64,000 nt of DNA from Staphylococcus condimenti (lineage in GTDB: Bacteria > Bacillota > Bacilli > Staphylococcales > Staphylococcaceae), in NCBI RefSeq assembly GCF_001618885.1, contig NZ_CP015114.1:992001-1056000 (forward strand). The letters run 5' to 3'. Under the pieces are notes generated by a model. The model made no database searches and was not told the origin of the DNA. It saw only the letters and a program-made list of their open reading frames with translations. Positions within the stretch are counted from its first letter, which is position 1. The number at the start of each line of letters is the position of its first letter. Position numbers and translations under genes: made by a program. Below, piece after piece: positions 21,085 through 30,327 of this stretch.

Positions 21085-22401
21085 TTAAGCAGCTTTTAGC
21101 TGCTTAATCTCTTTTTTAGGATTCGAGGAAAAAAGTCTCGTACATAAAATAATACGATTGCGCAAATTAGTGAAGTTTCTATAACCGAAAGAAACCCTTT
21201 TTATCAGTTTGATCTTATTATTAATACCTTCGAGCGGACCGTTGGTCAGATTCGAATATTCCAAAGTATTCAGTACCATGTCATGATAATTTTTAAGTGT
21301 TCTGATGGAAATTTGAAGTTTGGGGGCAATGTTTCCCATGGTTATTGCCTGTATGGTTGATGTATATAACTGTTCATCATTTTCTTTTAAAGCGTAACGC
21401 AGCTGATGGACATAGTGATGCGTGTTTAACAATTTATCATCAAAATCCAATAAGAAATCTACAATTCCTTTGGTGGTTTTCCATTGTTTGAACAGAGGAA
21501 CTTTATTATATTCGAACATCTCCAATTGTTCATAAGGTTTCAAAAGCAGTTTCCAGTAACGCTTATATTTATTGTAAAGCGGTCTGTCGTTATTTCGGAA
21601 AGTATTCATAACACTGACACGAGTCATATTCAAAGCACGATTCAATGATTGTACAATATGGAATCGGTCTATAATAATTTTGGCATTAGGGAATACTTCG
21701 TTGATCAAAGACATATAAGGTTCGTACATATCGATAGATACCGTCTTCACACGTTGTCTTTCAGCTAGTGAATAACGATAAAAGTGCGTTTTCAGAGCTG
21801 CCAATCTGCGATCGGGAACAATATCTACGATACGATGGGACACAGCATCAGCATAAATAAAACTCATATTATGGCTGACATGTTTGACACTTTTGAATTC
21901 ATCCATCATTAAATGTTCAGGCAAAGCGCTGAACGGCTTTTGAGCAATCTGAGAAGCAGCTTTATCTATCATCCGAGCAACTGTAGAAGCCCCGACAGCA
22001 CACGATTCAGCAATTGATTTTTGAGAACGGATTTCGGTAGCTTTCTGCAAAACAGCTAAACGGGTATTATCCGAAATATGGCAATGTCTCTCAACTATTT
22101 TTGTTTCAGCAGTGAAGTGCGTACAGCAGTGCTTACAGTAAAAACGCTGCTTCTTCAGGTTCAAATAGGCTTGTCTTTCAGATACCTTAGGTATCGTAAT
22201 ACGGGAATTCTTCATTCCATTTTTTATAATGGAGTACTCGGTATTTTTAAAGCCGCAGTTTTCACAGTGCTCAGGAACGTACGTCAATTTTCCAAAGTAG
22301 AATAGACACGTTTTTCCTTTATACTCTTTTTCTTCAACCTTAGTATCGAATTCTATATTTTTATCTTTAATTCCCAGTGTAGTTGATATAAAATGATTCA
22401 T
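21085..22401 (-). CDS. ISL3-family transposase
   Basis: A 438-residue DDE transposase. The N-terminus carries two zinc-finger-like cysteine pairs (CENCGFKN and CKHCCTHF, about residues 36-100) and a helix-turn-helix stretch (SIAESCAVGASTVARMID). The catalytic domain has MMDEFKSVKH, VSIDMYEPYMSLI followed by IIIDRFHIVQSLNRA, and the C-terminal glutamate region NGPLEGINNKIKLIKRVSFGYRNF. The ORF is full length, so the enzyme is probably active. The GGAG ribosome binding site lies rather far (13 bases) from the ATG and is inside an inverted repeat. Confidence 0.95.
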   Translation of the reverse strand: MNHFISTTLGIKDKNIEFDTKVEEKEYKGKTCLFYFGKLTYVPEHCENCGFKNTEYSIIKNGMKNSRITIPKVSERQAYLNLKKQRFYCKHCCTHFTAETKIVERHCHISDNTRLAVLQKATEIRSQKSIAESCAVGASTVARMIDKAASQIAQKPFSALPEHLMMDEFKSVKHVSHNMSFIYADAVSHRIVDIVPDRRLAALKTHFYRYSLAERQRVKTVSIDMYEPYMSLINEVFPNAKIIIDRFHIVQSLNRALNMTRVSVMNTFRNNDRPLYNKYKRYWKLLLKPYEQLEMFEYNKVPLFKQWKTTKGIVDFLLDFDDKLLNTHHYVHQLRYALKENDEQLYTSTIQAITMGNIAPKLQISIRTLKNYHDMVLNTLEYSNLTNGPLEGINNKIKLIKRVSFGYRNFTNLRNRIILCTRLFSSNPKKEIKQLKAA

Positions 22402-22403
22402 AG

Positions 22404-22462
22404 GCGCAACTTATCTCCTTTAATTTGGGTTTGGTCACTTTAAATTATAGAGATAATTGCGC
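22404..22462 (-). promoter_or_regulatory. Transposase promoter and RBS-sequestering hairpin (ISL3)
   Basis: Arms 22404-22426 and 22442-22462 can pair over 19 bp (GCGCAA, TTATCTC, TAATTT blocks). The promoter-distal arm contains the TATAAT -10 box (22444-22449) and the other the GGAG (22415-22418). A transcript from this promoter would begin between the arms and leave the RBS free; only read-through RNA contains both. Confidence 0.5.
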
Positions 22463-22477
22463 TATTTTTATATCAAA

Positions 22478-22512
22478 AAATCGGACGAGTGATTTTCTCA
22501 CCAGTCCGATTT
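22478..22512 (-). terminator. Hairpin at the ISL3 5' end, possible read-through terminator
   Basis: A 15-bp stem with two mismatches (22478-22492 with 22498-22512), followed on the minus strand by a run of six T. It would stop transcripts entering the element toward the transposase. Confidence 0.55.
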
Positions 22513-22523
22513 AGTATAGAACC

Positions 22524-22531
22524 CAATTAAC
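22524..22531. repeat. Target-site duplication, right copy
   Basis: CAATTAAC directly after the right inverted repeat of the ISL3 element, identical to 21036-21043. Confidence 0.9.
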
Positions 22532-22660
22532 ACTCAATCCGAAAAATACTGCTTATGAAGAATTTCACGGTATAAAAGCAAGATGTTTTTTCACTTGTTG
22601 TGCTTTAGTATTAGCTTTTCTATTTTTATTCAAAATGAAAGGGGCTGGGACATTAATGTT

Positions 22661-24313
22661 CTAGAATCCCGAAAAAAGGACGATTTTCACAATTGAAAAT
22701 GAAATCGTCCTTTTTTTATATAATTTAAAGAAAAAATCAGCTCGTAGAGCTGTTAATTTCTTTAAGTTTGTTGCCATACAAGCAATACTAACTTCGGTTT
22801 CAACTTTTTCAATGCCCCTTACAGACATTCGAGTGAAACCCAAATTAGCCTTCAAATTACCGAAAAATGTTTCAACATCAATTTTTCTTTTGCTGTAAAT
22901 TGATGATGTTTTCGGATCTGAAAGCTTTTCTCTAGTGAACTGCTTATAAAATTCCCAAACCATATTTCGACGAATTGTTTTTAATGTATCCGGTTTGGCT
23001 TTTGGATTCATACATTCTTGTCTAAGCGGACAATCTATGCAGTCATAACATTTATATTCTTTGAATTGTCTCTGATATCCATATTTATCAGTACTGTATC
23101 TGTATCCAGAGAAGAATAGAATTTTATTGTTCGGGCATATATACTTGTCATCTTTTTCGTCGTAATTCCAATTTAATGAATTGAATGGGTTATTTTTATA
23201 TTTTCTTTTTTGTTCTTTTAAAAACATGCCGTACGGCATTACAGGAGTTCTGTTAAATATATCTATAACTATTCCATAATTGCTTTCGCTGCCATACCCT
23301 GCATCACATACTATATACTCAGGAATGTCACTATTAACTTCTTGAATCCTGTTTAAAAAATTTTCTAAAGTTCTTGTATCCGTCGGATTTTGATATACAC
23401 CTACTGCCAAAGCAAATTGATTATTTGTGCCTACTTGAATATTGTATGCCGGTTTTAATTGACCGTTTCTCATATGATCATCTTTCATTCGCATAAAGGT
23501 GGCATCATTATCAGTTTTGGAATAACTATTTCTTGTACCTAAAATCTTCTTTTGTTCCTCGTACTTTTCTTTTTTCTCTTTACATTCTGTAATTACTTTC
23601 TTATGCTTTTTTAATTCAGTGCGTTCTGATCTCAATATTTTTCTTTGTTCAGTATCATTGCTGGATTCAATATCATCAGTCAGTTCTTCAACCTTCTTAT
23701 TCAAACAATCTTCGATTGCTTCTAATTCATGAGATTGTATTTCCTTTGAAGACTCTTCTTTTATATTCGGTATGATTTCCTTTTGTAATAATTCTTCATA
23801 CGCAGCTTCCGACTTTTCCAAGTTGGCATTGCTATAGCGTTCAGTATTCGCTCTCCAAACAAACGTATACTTATTGGCATCAGCTTCGATTTTAGTACCA
23901 TCTATATAAATAGCTTCTTCATCAATATATTGATTTTCGACTAAAAAAGTTCTGAAAACTACAAAACAATCTTTTATTAACTTATTTGTTCTGGAGTCAG
24001 AACGAAAACGGTTGATTGTTCGATAAGAAGGTTGCTGTTCTTGTGCCAACCACATAAACCTAATACTGTCTTTTAATGCAAATTCTATTTTCCGTCCGGA
24101 AAATATCGAATTACTATAAGCATACAATATTATTTTAAGCATCATGCGTGGATTGTGAGAAGGGGCGCCTCTGTGATTTTTATAGCTGTCGAAAGCTGTT
24201 TCAGGGATTTTTTCGACAATTTCATTAACTATGCTGGCAGTATCACTTTCGGAAAACGTAAATTCTGTTGTCAGTGGCAGAGAGATTTGAGACATGTTAT
24301 AATTTTTATACAT
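22661..24313 (-). CDS. IS1182-family transposase
   Basis: A 550-residue DDE transposase. Segments include the N-terminal SHNPRMMLKIILYAYSNSIF, the catalytic aspartates in YIDGTKIEADANKY and YIVCDAGYGSES, a central lysine/glutamate-rich coiled stretch (about residues 150-260), a cysteine cluster YKCYDCIDCPLRQEC and the glutamate region KIDVETFFGNLKANLGF. The start ATG follows AGGAGG by six bases. The last dozen codons run through the 3' hairpin. The frame is intact, so the element may be active. Confidence 0.95.
   Translation of the reverse strand: MYKNYNMSQISLPLTTEFTFSESDTASIVNEIVEKIPETAFDSYKNHRGAPSHNPRMMLKIILYAYSNSIFSGRKIEFALKDSIRFMWLAQEQQPSYRTINRFRSDSRTNKLIKDCFVVFRTFLVENQYIDEEAIYIDGTKIEADANKYTFVWRANTERYSNANLEKSEAAYEELLQKEIIPNIKEESSKEIQSHELEAIEDCLNKKVEELTDDIESSNDTEQRKILRSERTELKKHKKVITECKEKKEKYEEQKKILGTRNSYSKTDNDATFMRMKDDHMRNGQLKPAYNIQVGTNNQFALAVGVYQNPTDTRTLENFLNRIQEVNSDIPEYIVCDAGYGSESNYGIVIDIFNRTPVMPYGMFLKEQKRKYKNNPFNSLNWNYDEKDDKYICPNNKILFFSGYRYSTDKYGYQRQFKEYKCYDCIDCPLRQECMNPKAKPDTLKTIRRNMVWEFYKQFTREKLSDPKTSSIYSKRKIDVETFFGNLKANLGFTRMSVRGIEKVETEVSIACMATNLKKLTALRADFFFKLYKKRTISFSIVKIVLFSGF
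22672..22717 (-). terminator. Terminator at the IS1182-family transposase end
   Basis: AAAAAAGGACGATTT (22672-22686) pairs with AAATCGTCCTTTTTTT (22702-22717); an inner TTTTCA/TGAAAA pair extends the stem. Confidence 0.7.
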
Positions 24314-24370
24314 AAAGGTCCTCCTATGATTTGGGTTTGTGGTTATTCTCTAATTATAAGCGAGGCCTTT
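24314..24370 (-). promoter_or_regulatory. Transposase promoter and RBS-sequestering repeat (IS1182 family)
   Basis: TTCAAA (24376-24381, just outside) and TATAAT (24353-24358) are spaced 17 bases. Arms 24314-24327, holding AGGAGG, and 24356-24370 can pair with small bulges (AAAGG, CCTC, TAT blocks). The start point of the promoter falls between the arms, so only read-through RNA would hide the RBS. Confidence 0.45.
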
Positions 24371-24403
24371 ATTTTTTTGAAATAATATGTATATTTTATA
24401 TAA

Positions 24404-24442
24404 AAAAGCCGGTGAAAACTTTTAAAGTTTTCACCGGCTTTT
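24404..24442. terminator. Strong hairpin at the 5' end of the IS1182-family element
   Basis: A perfect 19-bp stem (24404-24422 with 24424-24442) with T-runs on both strands. It lies upstream of the transposase promoter and would block transcription coming in from the S1-domain gene. Confidence 0.75.
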
Positions 24443-24512
24443 ATTTGAGACTGGAATTATGTCCCAGCCCCTTCTAATAGATTAATATATTGCAGCACTC
24501 TATCTTTATCCG

Positions 24513-24899
24513 CTACAATTTATTTTCTTTAATCATTTTCTTAGACTGCGCAATCCAAACCGGTAAACGTTCTTCTAATGTTTGAAACCCGTATTTTTCA
24601 GTTTCTTTGATCTCATCCAATACAGATTTTTTCTCCTTTTTACGCTCATAATTCTTAAAATAATCATTGTCTTTTAGAGACAAATTAAGTTTGCCTTCCT
24701 CATCAATTGAGAGTATTTTAGCACGGACGATTTGTCCTTCAGATAAGAAGCGACTTAAATTATGTACGTAATCATTCATAATTTCTGAAATGTGAATGAG
24801 TCCTTCCGTGTTGTCAGGGGTTTCTACAAATGCGCCATAAGGTTGAATACCAGTCACTTTAACTTTCACGTGCTGACCTATTTGATAGTGATTATTCAA
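24513..24899 (-). CDS. S1 RNA-binding domain protein, GSP13/YugI (CvfD) type
   Basis: A 128-residue cytoplasmic protein with one N-terminal S1 domain (residues about 5-75: GQHVKVKVTGIQPYGAFVE, GLIHISEI, VRAKILSIDEEGKLNLSLK) and a basic C-terminal tail. Relatives (B. subtilis general stress protein 13, CvfD) bind RNA and associate with ribosomes. The start is TTG at 24899, eight bases after AAGGGG; no ATG is better placed. The IS1182-family element lies 40 bp downstream of the stop. Confidence 0.85.
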   Translation of the reverse strand: MNNHYQIGQHVKVKVTGIQPYGAFVETPDNTEGLIHISEIMNDYVHNLSRFLSEGQIVRAKILSIDEEGKLNLSLKDNDYFKNYERKKEKKSVLDEIKETEKYGFQTLEERLPVWIAQSKKMIKENKL

Positions 24900-25050
24900 C
24901 TTAATAACCCCTTAATTCGTATTATTTCTAACATAATTATCATAGCATAAATAAAAACCAGTCACTAACATAAACAACAATTTAAAAGGTTATTTTCTGA
25001 AAAAAATAAGTAAATCACGCAAAATCAGTCACGCTTATTAAGATAATTTT

Positions 25051-25578
25051 TTATTGATACATCCCGTCATTACCGCTTTCAACGAAATCGAATATCAATT
25101 CAATCAAACCTGGTTTATAATTAATAAATTTTTCATTTTCAATTAATGATAAAATCTCTTCTCTTCCTGCGAATCGAATATCTTCAACTTCACCTTTCTC
25201 TATGTGAATATCATTTAATTGAACTTCTGCTTGAATTAAATACACATCATCAAAGCCGAATGGGAAAGTCATTGAAAGTTGCGGACGCATCTTAGTCAAA
25301 TCAAAATCTAAATCGAGTTCTTCTTTGATTTCTCTTTGGGCTGCAATATTACTAGTCTCGCCTTTCATCACTGCACCTGCTGCACTAAAATCCCATAAAC
25401 CAGGCCATAATTTTTTATTAAATTTACGTTGTTGTATCAGCATCTCGCCTTTTTGATTAAAAATACAAACATGTGCTACTAAGTGAAAAGTACCTTCATC
25501 AAGTTTATTACCGCGTTCTATCGTTTTTCCTTTGAGATGCTGACGATATTGATTATACAAATCCAACCTTTCAGCCAT
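25051..25578 (-). CDS. Nudix hydrolase
   Basis: A 175-residue Nudix protein hydrolysing a nucleoside diphosphate-linked substrate or related pyrophosphate. The Nudix box reads GAVMKGETSNIAAQREIKEE followed by LDL (about residues 70-92); it fits GX5EX7REUXEEXGU except that D replaces the final G. The N-terminus (LDLYNQYRQHLKGKTIERG) and FHLVAHVCIFN resemble isopentenyl diphosphate isomerase-like and YfcD-type Nudix proteins. The ATG at 25578 follows GGGAGGATTTGGA; the ORF extends to 25593 only through the binding site. It lies 27 bp after the DUF1871 gene in one unit. Confidence 0.88.
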   Translation of the reverse strand: MAERLDLYNQYRQHLKGKTIERGNKLDEGTFHLVAHVCIFNQKGEMLIQQRKFNKKLWPGLWDFSAAGAVMKGETSNIAAQREIKEELDLDFDLTKMRPQLSMTFPFGFDDVYLIQAEVQLNDIHIEKGEVEDIRFAGREEILSLIENEKFINYKPGLIELIFDFVESGNDGMYQ

Positions 25579-25605
25579 TCCAAATCCTCCCATATGATTC
25601 GAATC

Positions 25606-25872
25606 TTACAAACCGCAAGTACCTTCTAATGATAAAGCTTCATTAGCTTTTTTCTGACAATCTTCTATTGGTAATTTTTCTTCAAATGAATATTGAAAAA
25701 TAGCTTGAAACTTTTGTGCCAATTCGTTGACGTCATCAATTTGATGTACTGCATCCATCATTTCATACACCTCTGCATCACCCATTGTTTCATCTTCAAA
25801 GTGCATGGGATTCCAATCTGCAAGTAGTTGATATAATGCAATATTCACTTCATTTTTTTCCATCTCTGCCAT
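25606..25872 (-). CDS. DUF1871 family protein
   Basis: An acidic 88-residue protein with the DUF1871 pattern (VNIALYQLLADWNPMHFEDE... YEMMDAVHQIDDVNELAQKFQAIF). It has no membrane segment or catalytic motif. ATG 25872 follows GGAGG by seven bases. It is cotranscribed with the Nudix gene, 27 bp apart. Function unknown. Confidence 0.82.
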   Translation of the reverse strand: MAEMEKNEVNIALYQLLADWNPMHFEDETMGDAEVYEMMDAVHQIDDVNELAQKFQAIFQYSFEEKLPIEDCQKKANEALSLEGTCGL

Positions 25873-25972
25873 GGATAATCCTCCGTTATTTCTTTTTCTG
25901 CAAATAGAAAGTAGAAATGCGCACGTGACACATTTCTACTTTTTACAATCATTATTTTAACTTTACGGTTGT

Positions 25973-26566
25973 TTAACCTTCAATATCAATTGATTCAATG
26001 ACAACGTCATGTAAAGGTTTGTCTTGTGGGCCTACTTTAGTATTCGCGATATCTTCTAAAGTATCTTCACCTGCGATAATTTGACCAAATACTGTATGTT
26101 TTTGATCTAACCATGGTGTTCCGCCTTTTTCACCGTATGCTTCAACGATTTGTTCTGGCCAACCACCATCAGCTAATTGGTTCAACATGTTTTCTGGTAC
26201 TTCTTTCATTTGAACAATAAAGAATTGAGAACCATTTGTGTTTGGTCCAGCATTAGCCATAGATAATGCGCCGTATAAGTTGAAAGCTTCCATTGAAAAT
26301 TCATCTTCAAATGGACCGCCGTAGATGCTTTCTCCGCCCATACCTGTTGCTGTAGGGTCTCCGCCTTGTACCATAAAGTCATTAATAACACGGTGGAAAG
26401 TAATACCATTATAGTATCCATCCTTCGCATGTTTCACAAAGTTTTCAACTGTTTTCGGTGCTAAATCAGGTAGTAATTTAAAAGTCATGTCACCTTTATT
26501 TGTGTGCATTACTGCTTTGATTTCATTATCTTGTACTTCTTTATTTAATTGAGGATAGTTTACCAT
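25973..26566 (-). CDS. ppiB: Cyclophilin-type peptidyl-prolyl cis-trans isomerase
   Basis: A 197-residue cytoplasmic cyclophilin that speeds proline isomerisation during folding. Diagnostic stretches are [20 protein letters not shown], the active-site [34 protein letters not shown] and [12 protein letters not shown]. No signal peptide is seen. ATG follows GGAG by seven bases. Staphylococci have one such gene beside kapB, as here, where the two genes are divergent. Confidence 0.93.
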   Translation of the reverse strand: MVNYPQLNKEVQDNEIKAVMHTNKGDMTFKLLPDLAPKTVENFVKHAKDGYYNGITFHRVINDFMVQGGDPTATGMGGESIYGGPFEDEFSMEAFNLYGALSMANAGPNTNGSQFFIVQMKEVPENMLNQLADGGWPEQIVEAYGEKGGTPWLDQKHTVFGQIIAGEDTLEDIANTKVGPQDKPLHDVVIESIDIEG

Positions 26567-26637
26567 TTTAAATCTCCATTCATGTTAAGATTGATATAAG
26601 CTTATAGTAACATATACCACAGAAAGGAAGTATTAAA

Positions 26638-27021
26638 ATGTTATATCGATTTTCACATAAGACAGGTAGTTATGGAGTTTCCATTGTAGAAGAAAATGAA
26701 AATGGAGAGGTTTTAGTCAAAGTTGAACAAGTCATCAAACACCCTAAGCAAGGAGATTTGCATGATCCTAATGCTGTTGAGGGTGTATTTTTCCATGAAC
26801 GTCGTGCGTTGAGTCATTATGAAAAACGCTTTACGCCTAAATCAAAGCTTCGCGAGTTTAATGTAGAAGAAATGCCTTATGAAGCTTCGCTGCAAAAAGC
26901 AATCACTGATTTAGAAGAAAAATTAAAAGAAGCGGATACACCTCATGCAAAACGATCATTAGAAAATTTAGATGAACTGAAAAAGGATTACAGTATTCAA
27001 TACAAGCAAAATTTCAAATAA
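26638..27021 (+). CDS. Kinase-associated protein B family (KapB)
   Basis: A 127-residue protein with the KapB domain (FSHKTGSYGVSIVEEN..., VLVKVEQVIKHPKQGDLHDPN, FFHERRALSHYEKRF). B. subtilis KapB supports the sporulation kinase KinB; Staphylococcus does not sporulate, so the role is unknown. No lipobox or signal peptide is present. The start follows AAAGGAAG. The neighbouring mnhA operon is 135 bp downstream. Confidence 0.82.
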   Translation: MLYRFSHKTGSYGVSIVEENENGEVLVKVEQVIKHPKQGDLHDPNAVEGVFFHERRALSHYEKRFTPKSKLREFNVEEMPYEASLQKAITDLEEKLKEADTPHAKRSLENLDELKKDYSIQYKQNFK

Positions 27022-27156
27022 TTTTATCTTTAAAATGTGCATTTCTTCCTATTTAAAAGTTCCGGTAAATGTAAGCGTGTTACTGTAAAACAAGGTTTTT
27101 AGACCCCTCACAATGATGTATAATGAAAATATCTTATATTCAAAGGAGGACGAATA

Positions 27157-29574
27157 ATGAGTTGGTTACATACAGCAGTATTGTTGCCTTTCATCTTTGC
27201 ACTCATTATCCCTATTGTTTATCGTTTTATTAAACGCATACATATAGGTTGGTTTGTATTGCCTGTCCCCGTCGTCTTATTTATTTATTTTCTAAGTTAT
27301 ATTTCGACAACTATGTCAGGTGAACACCGATTTGCAGAATTAAAATGGATGCCGCAAATCGGTATGAATTTTAATTTGTATGTTGATGGACTCAGTTTAC
27401 TCTTCAGTTTATTGATTACAGGTATTGGGGCACTCGTTACCTTTTATTCAATTAGCTATTTGAGCAAAAATGAACAGTTGGGGAATTTTTATTGTTATTT
27501 ATTACTCTTTATGGGTGCAATGCTAGGGGTCGTTTTATCAGATAACGTCTTTATGCTGTATCTATTCTGGGAAATGACTTCATTTTCTAGTTTTTTACTA
27601 ATTTCTTTTTGGCGCACACGACAAGCTTCATTGTACGGCGCTCAAAAGTCACTATTGATTACAGTATTCGGTGGTTTATCTTTACTTGGCGGCCTTATCT
27701 TAATGACACTATCAGGACATTCAACAAGCATACGCCATCTCATTGCACATGCCTCTGAGATTCAATCTAGTCCAGCGTTTATATTGGCTATGATTTTGAT
27801 ACTCTTTGGTGCAATGACAAAATCTGCACAGTTTCCATTTTACATCTGGTTGCCAGATGCAATGGAAGCACCAACACCAGTCAGCGCATATCTGCATTCA
27901 GCTACGATGGTAAAAGCAGGTATATACTTAGTTGCGCGTCTGACACCGATTTTTGCATTATCAGAAGGCTGGATTTGGACAGTCACAGCAATAGGTCTCA
28001 TCACTTTATTCTGGGGCTCTCTAAATGCTACAAAACAACTTGATTTAAAAGGAATCTTAGCCTTCTCTACAGTTTCACAATTGGGGATGGTAATGGCGAT
28101 GTTAGGTATTGGCGCAGTGAGCTACCATTATCAAGGTGCTCAAAGTCAATTCTATGCAGCAGCCTTTATTGCAGCTGTATTCCATTTAATCAACCATGCA
28201 ACATTTAAATGTGCACTCTTCATGGTAGCCGGTATCATTGATCATGAAACTGGTACAAGAGATGTACGCAAACTTGGTGGTTTAATGACAGTCATGCCGA
28301 TTTCTTTCACAATCACAGTCATTACTGCATTAAGTATGGCAGGTGTACCGCCATTCAACGGTTTCTTATCAAAAGAAAGTTTCATAGAAGCCATGATCAA
28401 TGTGACACATTCACATTTATTCAGCTTAAACACATTAGGTGTACTCATTCCTATTGTGGCAATTGTCGGCAGTATCTTTACATTTGTATACTCTGTCCGT
28501 TTTATCGGTCAAATTTTCTGGGGTTCATATAAACCAGAAAAATTACCGCATAAACCACATGAACCATCATTTATGATGTGGATTGCACCAGCATTCCTTG
28601 CAGTACTCGTTATTATATTTGGTTTGTTCCCAGCAATTTTAACAAAACCGATTATCGATCCTGCTAGCCGAGCAATCAGCAATGCGCATATTCCGCATGC
28701 AGAGTTCCATTTATTCCATGGATTCACTCCAGCATTCTTTGCGACATTATTTATTTATGCAGCTGGTGTTGCATTAATCTTTGCTTATCATAAATGGGTT
28801 AAAGTGATTGAAGCTATTCCAGAACGTTTAGAATTAAATTATTTATACGATCGTTCTGGTCGCTACATGCCTTTTTATTCTAAGAAGGTTACCCGCACAT
28901 ATATGAGTGGTTTTATTCGCAATAAATTAATAGTCATCCTCAGCAGCTTAATTGCATTAACTTTAATTACGTTGCTTTGTATGCCATTTAGTTTGAACTT
29001 TGATCATGTAAGTCGACTACGTACAACAGAAATTATTATCGTCATCATGATTTTAGCTTCAGCCTTTATGATTGTCTTTGCGCGTTCAAGATTATTCAGT
29101 ATCATTATGTTAAGTGCTGTTGGTTACTCAATGGCAATATTCTTTATATTCTTTAATGCGCCAGACTTAGCTTTAACGCAATTTGTAGTAGAGACAATTT
29201 CAACAGCATTATTCTTATTATGTTTCTATCATTTACCAAATTTAAATCGTTACAACGAGTCAACGTCCTTTAAAGTCGGCAATGCTTTAATTGCTGCAGG
29301 TTCAGGGATTGTGGTCACAGTACTTGGTTTAATTGCATATGGTAATAAACACTTTGAGTCTATCGCAGCTTACTACAAAGAAAATGTACACAGTTTAGCG
29401 CATGGAAACAATATGGTAAACGTCATTTTAGTAGATTTCCGTGGTACCGATACTTTATTCGAATCATCTGTATTAGGTATTGCCGGTTTAGGTGTATATA
29501 CATTAATTAAATTGCGTTCTAAGCACAAAAACGGTTATGAAAGGGTGGAAGAAAATGAACAGACAGAAAAATAA
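27157..29574 (+). CDS. mnhA: Na+/H+ antiporter subunit A
   Basis: Largest membrane subunit of the Mnh1 (Mrp-type) Na+/H+ antiporter, which expels sodium using the proton gradient and is related to complex I. The 805-residue protein has about 20 membrane helices: an N-terminal NuoL-like Proton_antipo domain (residues about 60-430, with [52 protein letters not shown] containing the conserved lysines) and a C-terminal MrpA domain (about 570-800; [25 protein letters not shown]). ATG follows AAAGGAGGACGAATA. First gene of a complete mnhABCDEFG operon. Confidence 0.96.
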   Translation: MSWLHTAVLLPFIFALIIPIVYRFIKRIHIGWFVLPVPVVLFIYFLSYISTTMSGEHRFAELKWMPQIGMNFNLYVDGLSLLFSLLITGIGALVTFYSISYLSKNEQLGNFYCYLLLFMGAMLGVVLSDNVFMLYLFWEMTSFSSFLLISFWRTRQASLYGAQKSLLITVFGGLSLLGGLILMTLSGHSTSIRHLIAHASEIQSSPAFILAMILILFGAMTKSAQFPFYIWLPDAMEAPTPVSAYLHSATMVKAGIYLVARLTPIFALSEGWIWTVTAIGLITLFWGSLNATKQLDLKGILAFSTVSQLGMVMAMLGIGAVSYHYQGAQSQFYAAAFIAAVFHLINHATFKCALFMVAGIIDHETGTRDVRKLGGLMTVMPISFTITVITALSMAGVPPFNGFLSKESFIEAMINVTHSHLFSLNTLGVLIPIVAIVGSIFTFVYSVRFIGQIFWGSYKPEKLPHKPHEPSFMMWIAPAFLAVLVIIFGLFPAILTKPIIDPASRAISNAHIPHAEFHLFHGFTPAFFATLFIYAAGVALIFAYHKWVKVIEAIPERLELNYLYDRSGRYMPFYSKKVTRTYMSGFIRNKLIVILSSLIALTLITLLCMPFSLNFDHVSRLRTTEIIIVIMILASAFMIVFARSRLFSIIMLSAVGYSMAIFFIFFNAPDLALTQFVVETISTALFLLCFYHLPNLNRYNESTSFKVGNALIAAGSGIVVTVLGLIAYGNKHFESIAAYYKENVHSLAHGNNMVNVILVDFRGTDTLFESSVLGIAGLGVYTLIKLRSKHKNGYERVEENEQTEK

Positions 29575-29983
29575 CATCATCTTTCAATATTCAACCATTG
29601 TCATTTTCTTCTTGATTATGATTTTCGCCTTTTCTCTATTTTTAAATGGGCATTATCAGCCTGGAGGCGGTTTTATTGGAGGCTTGCTTGTTTCAAGTTC
29701 ACTCGTTCTTGTTTCAGTAGCCTTTGATGTTAAAACAATGCGTAAAATTTTTCCGTGGGACTTTAAAATATTAATTGCCATCGGTTTATCATTTTGTGCA
29801 TTAACACCTTGTGCAAGTTGGTTATATGGCAAGAACTTCTTTACGCATCGCGTATTTGAAATTCCGCTTCCTTTGCTTAAACCGATGCAGATTCATACCG
29901 CCCTATTCTTTGATTTGGGTGTATTGCTTGCAGTTGTCGGCACGGTAATGACTATAATCTTAGCGATTGGAGAGAATGAGTAA
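29555..29983 (+). CDS. mnhB: Na+/H+ antiporter subunit B
   Basis: A 142-residue subunit with four membrane helices and the MnhB segment [20 protein letters not shown]. The ATG at 29555 follows GGGTGGAAGAAA inside mnhA, giving a 20-base overlap; the upstream open extension (29537) lacks a binding site. The length equals S. aureus MnhB. Confidence 0.95.
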   Translation: MNRQKNNIIFQYSTIVIFFLIMIFAFSLFLNGHYQPGGGFIGGLLVSSSLVLVSVAFDVKTMRKIFPWDFKILIAIGLSFCALTPCASWLYGKNFFTHRVFEIPLPLLKPMQIHTALFFDLGVLLAVVGTVMTIILAIGENE

Positions 29984-30327
29984 TGGAAATAATTATGATT
30001 ATCGTTTGCGGTATCTTAACATCAATCAGCGTTTATCTCATTTTATCTAAAAGCTTGATTCGTATCATTATCGGTACCGCAGTACAAACACATGCAGCCA
30101 ATCTATTCTTAATCACAATGGGTGGTTTAAATGATGGCGCAGTACCAATTTTTCAACCTGGAACAAAAAGCTATGTGGATCCCATTCCGCAAGCATTGAT
30201 TTTAACAGCTATCGTAATATCATTTGCTGTAACAGCATTCTTCCTTGTACTTGCTTTCAGAAGTTATAAAGAACTGGGAACAGACAACGTAGAACGTATG
30301 AAGGGAGTGCCTGAAGATGATGATTGA
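29983..30327 (+). CDS. mnhC: Na+/H+ antiporter subunit C
   Basis: A 114-residue NuoK-like subunit with three membrane helices (residues about 3-22, 28-48, 72-95) and the segment [23 protein letters not shown]. The start overlaps the mnhB stop by one base (TAATG) and follows GGAGAG. Confidence 0.95.
   Translation: MEIIMIIVCGILTSISVYLILSKSLIRIIIGTAVQTHAANLFLITMGGLNDGAVPIFQPGTKSYVDPIPQALILTAIVISFAVTAFFLVLAFRSYKELGTDNVERMKGVPEDDD

Larger units (their letters stand above)
21044..22523 (-). mobile_element. ISL3-family insertion sequence, complete, 1480 bp
   Basis: The ends are imperfect 25-bp inverted repeats: the left begins GGCTCTCTGTCAAATAGGAC and the right, read inward, GGTTCTATACTAAATCGGAC, both continuing TGGTG. 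Flanks carry the perfect 8-bp duplication CAATTAAC. The element holds one intact transposase gene, a hairpin at each end (21081-21111 overlapping the transposase stop; 22478-22512 at the 5' end) and an RBS-sequestering repeat. It resembles staphylococcal IS1181-type elements. The perfect duplication and intact ORF suggest a recent, potentially active insertion. Confidence 0.93.
22639..24473 (-). mobile_element. IS1182-family insertion sequence (IS1272-like), about 1.8 kb
   Basis: A full-length transposase gene is enclosed by a perfect 15-bp inverted repeat AAGGGGCTGGGACAT (22639-22653 and, inverted, 24459-24473). No direct target duplication is visible. IS1272-type members insert into hairpins, so this repeat may be the two arms of a split staphylococcal terminator rather than the element's own ends; then the element is 22654-24458. 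It carries a hairpin near each end (22672-22717 and 24404-24442). It lies 107 bp from the ISL3 element and in the same orientation. Confidence 0.85.

Noticed and set aside
21044..24473. The two IS elements as a composite transposon
   Set aside because: They belong to different families, and the 107 bp between them carry no gene; the ISL3 element has its own perfect target duplication.
27069..27083. cre-like sequence (ATGTAAGCGTGTTAC) upstream of mnhA
   Set aside because: Three mismatches to the CcpA consensus, all in the right half.
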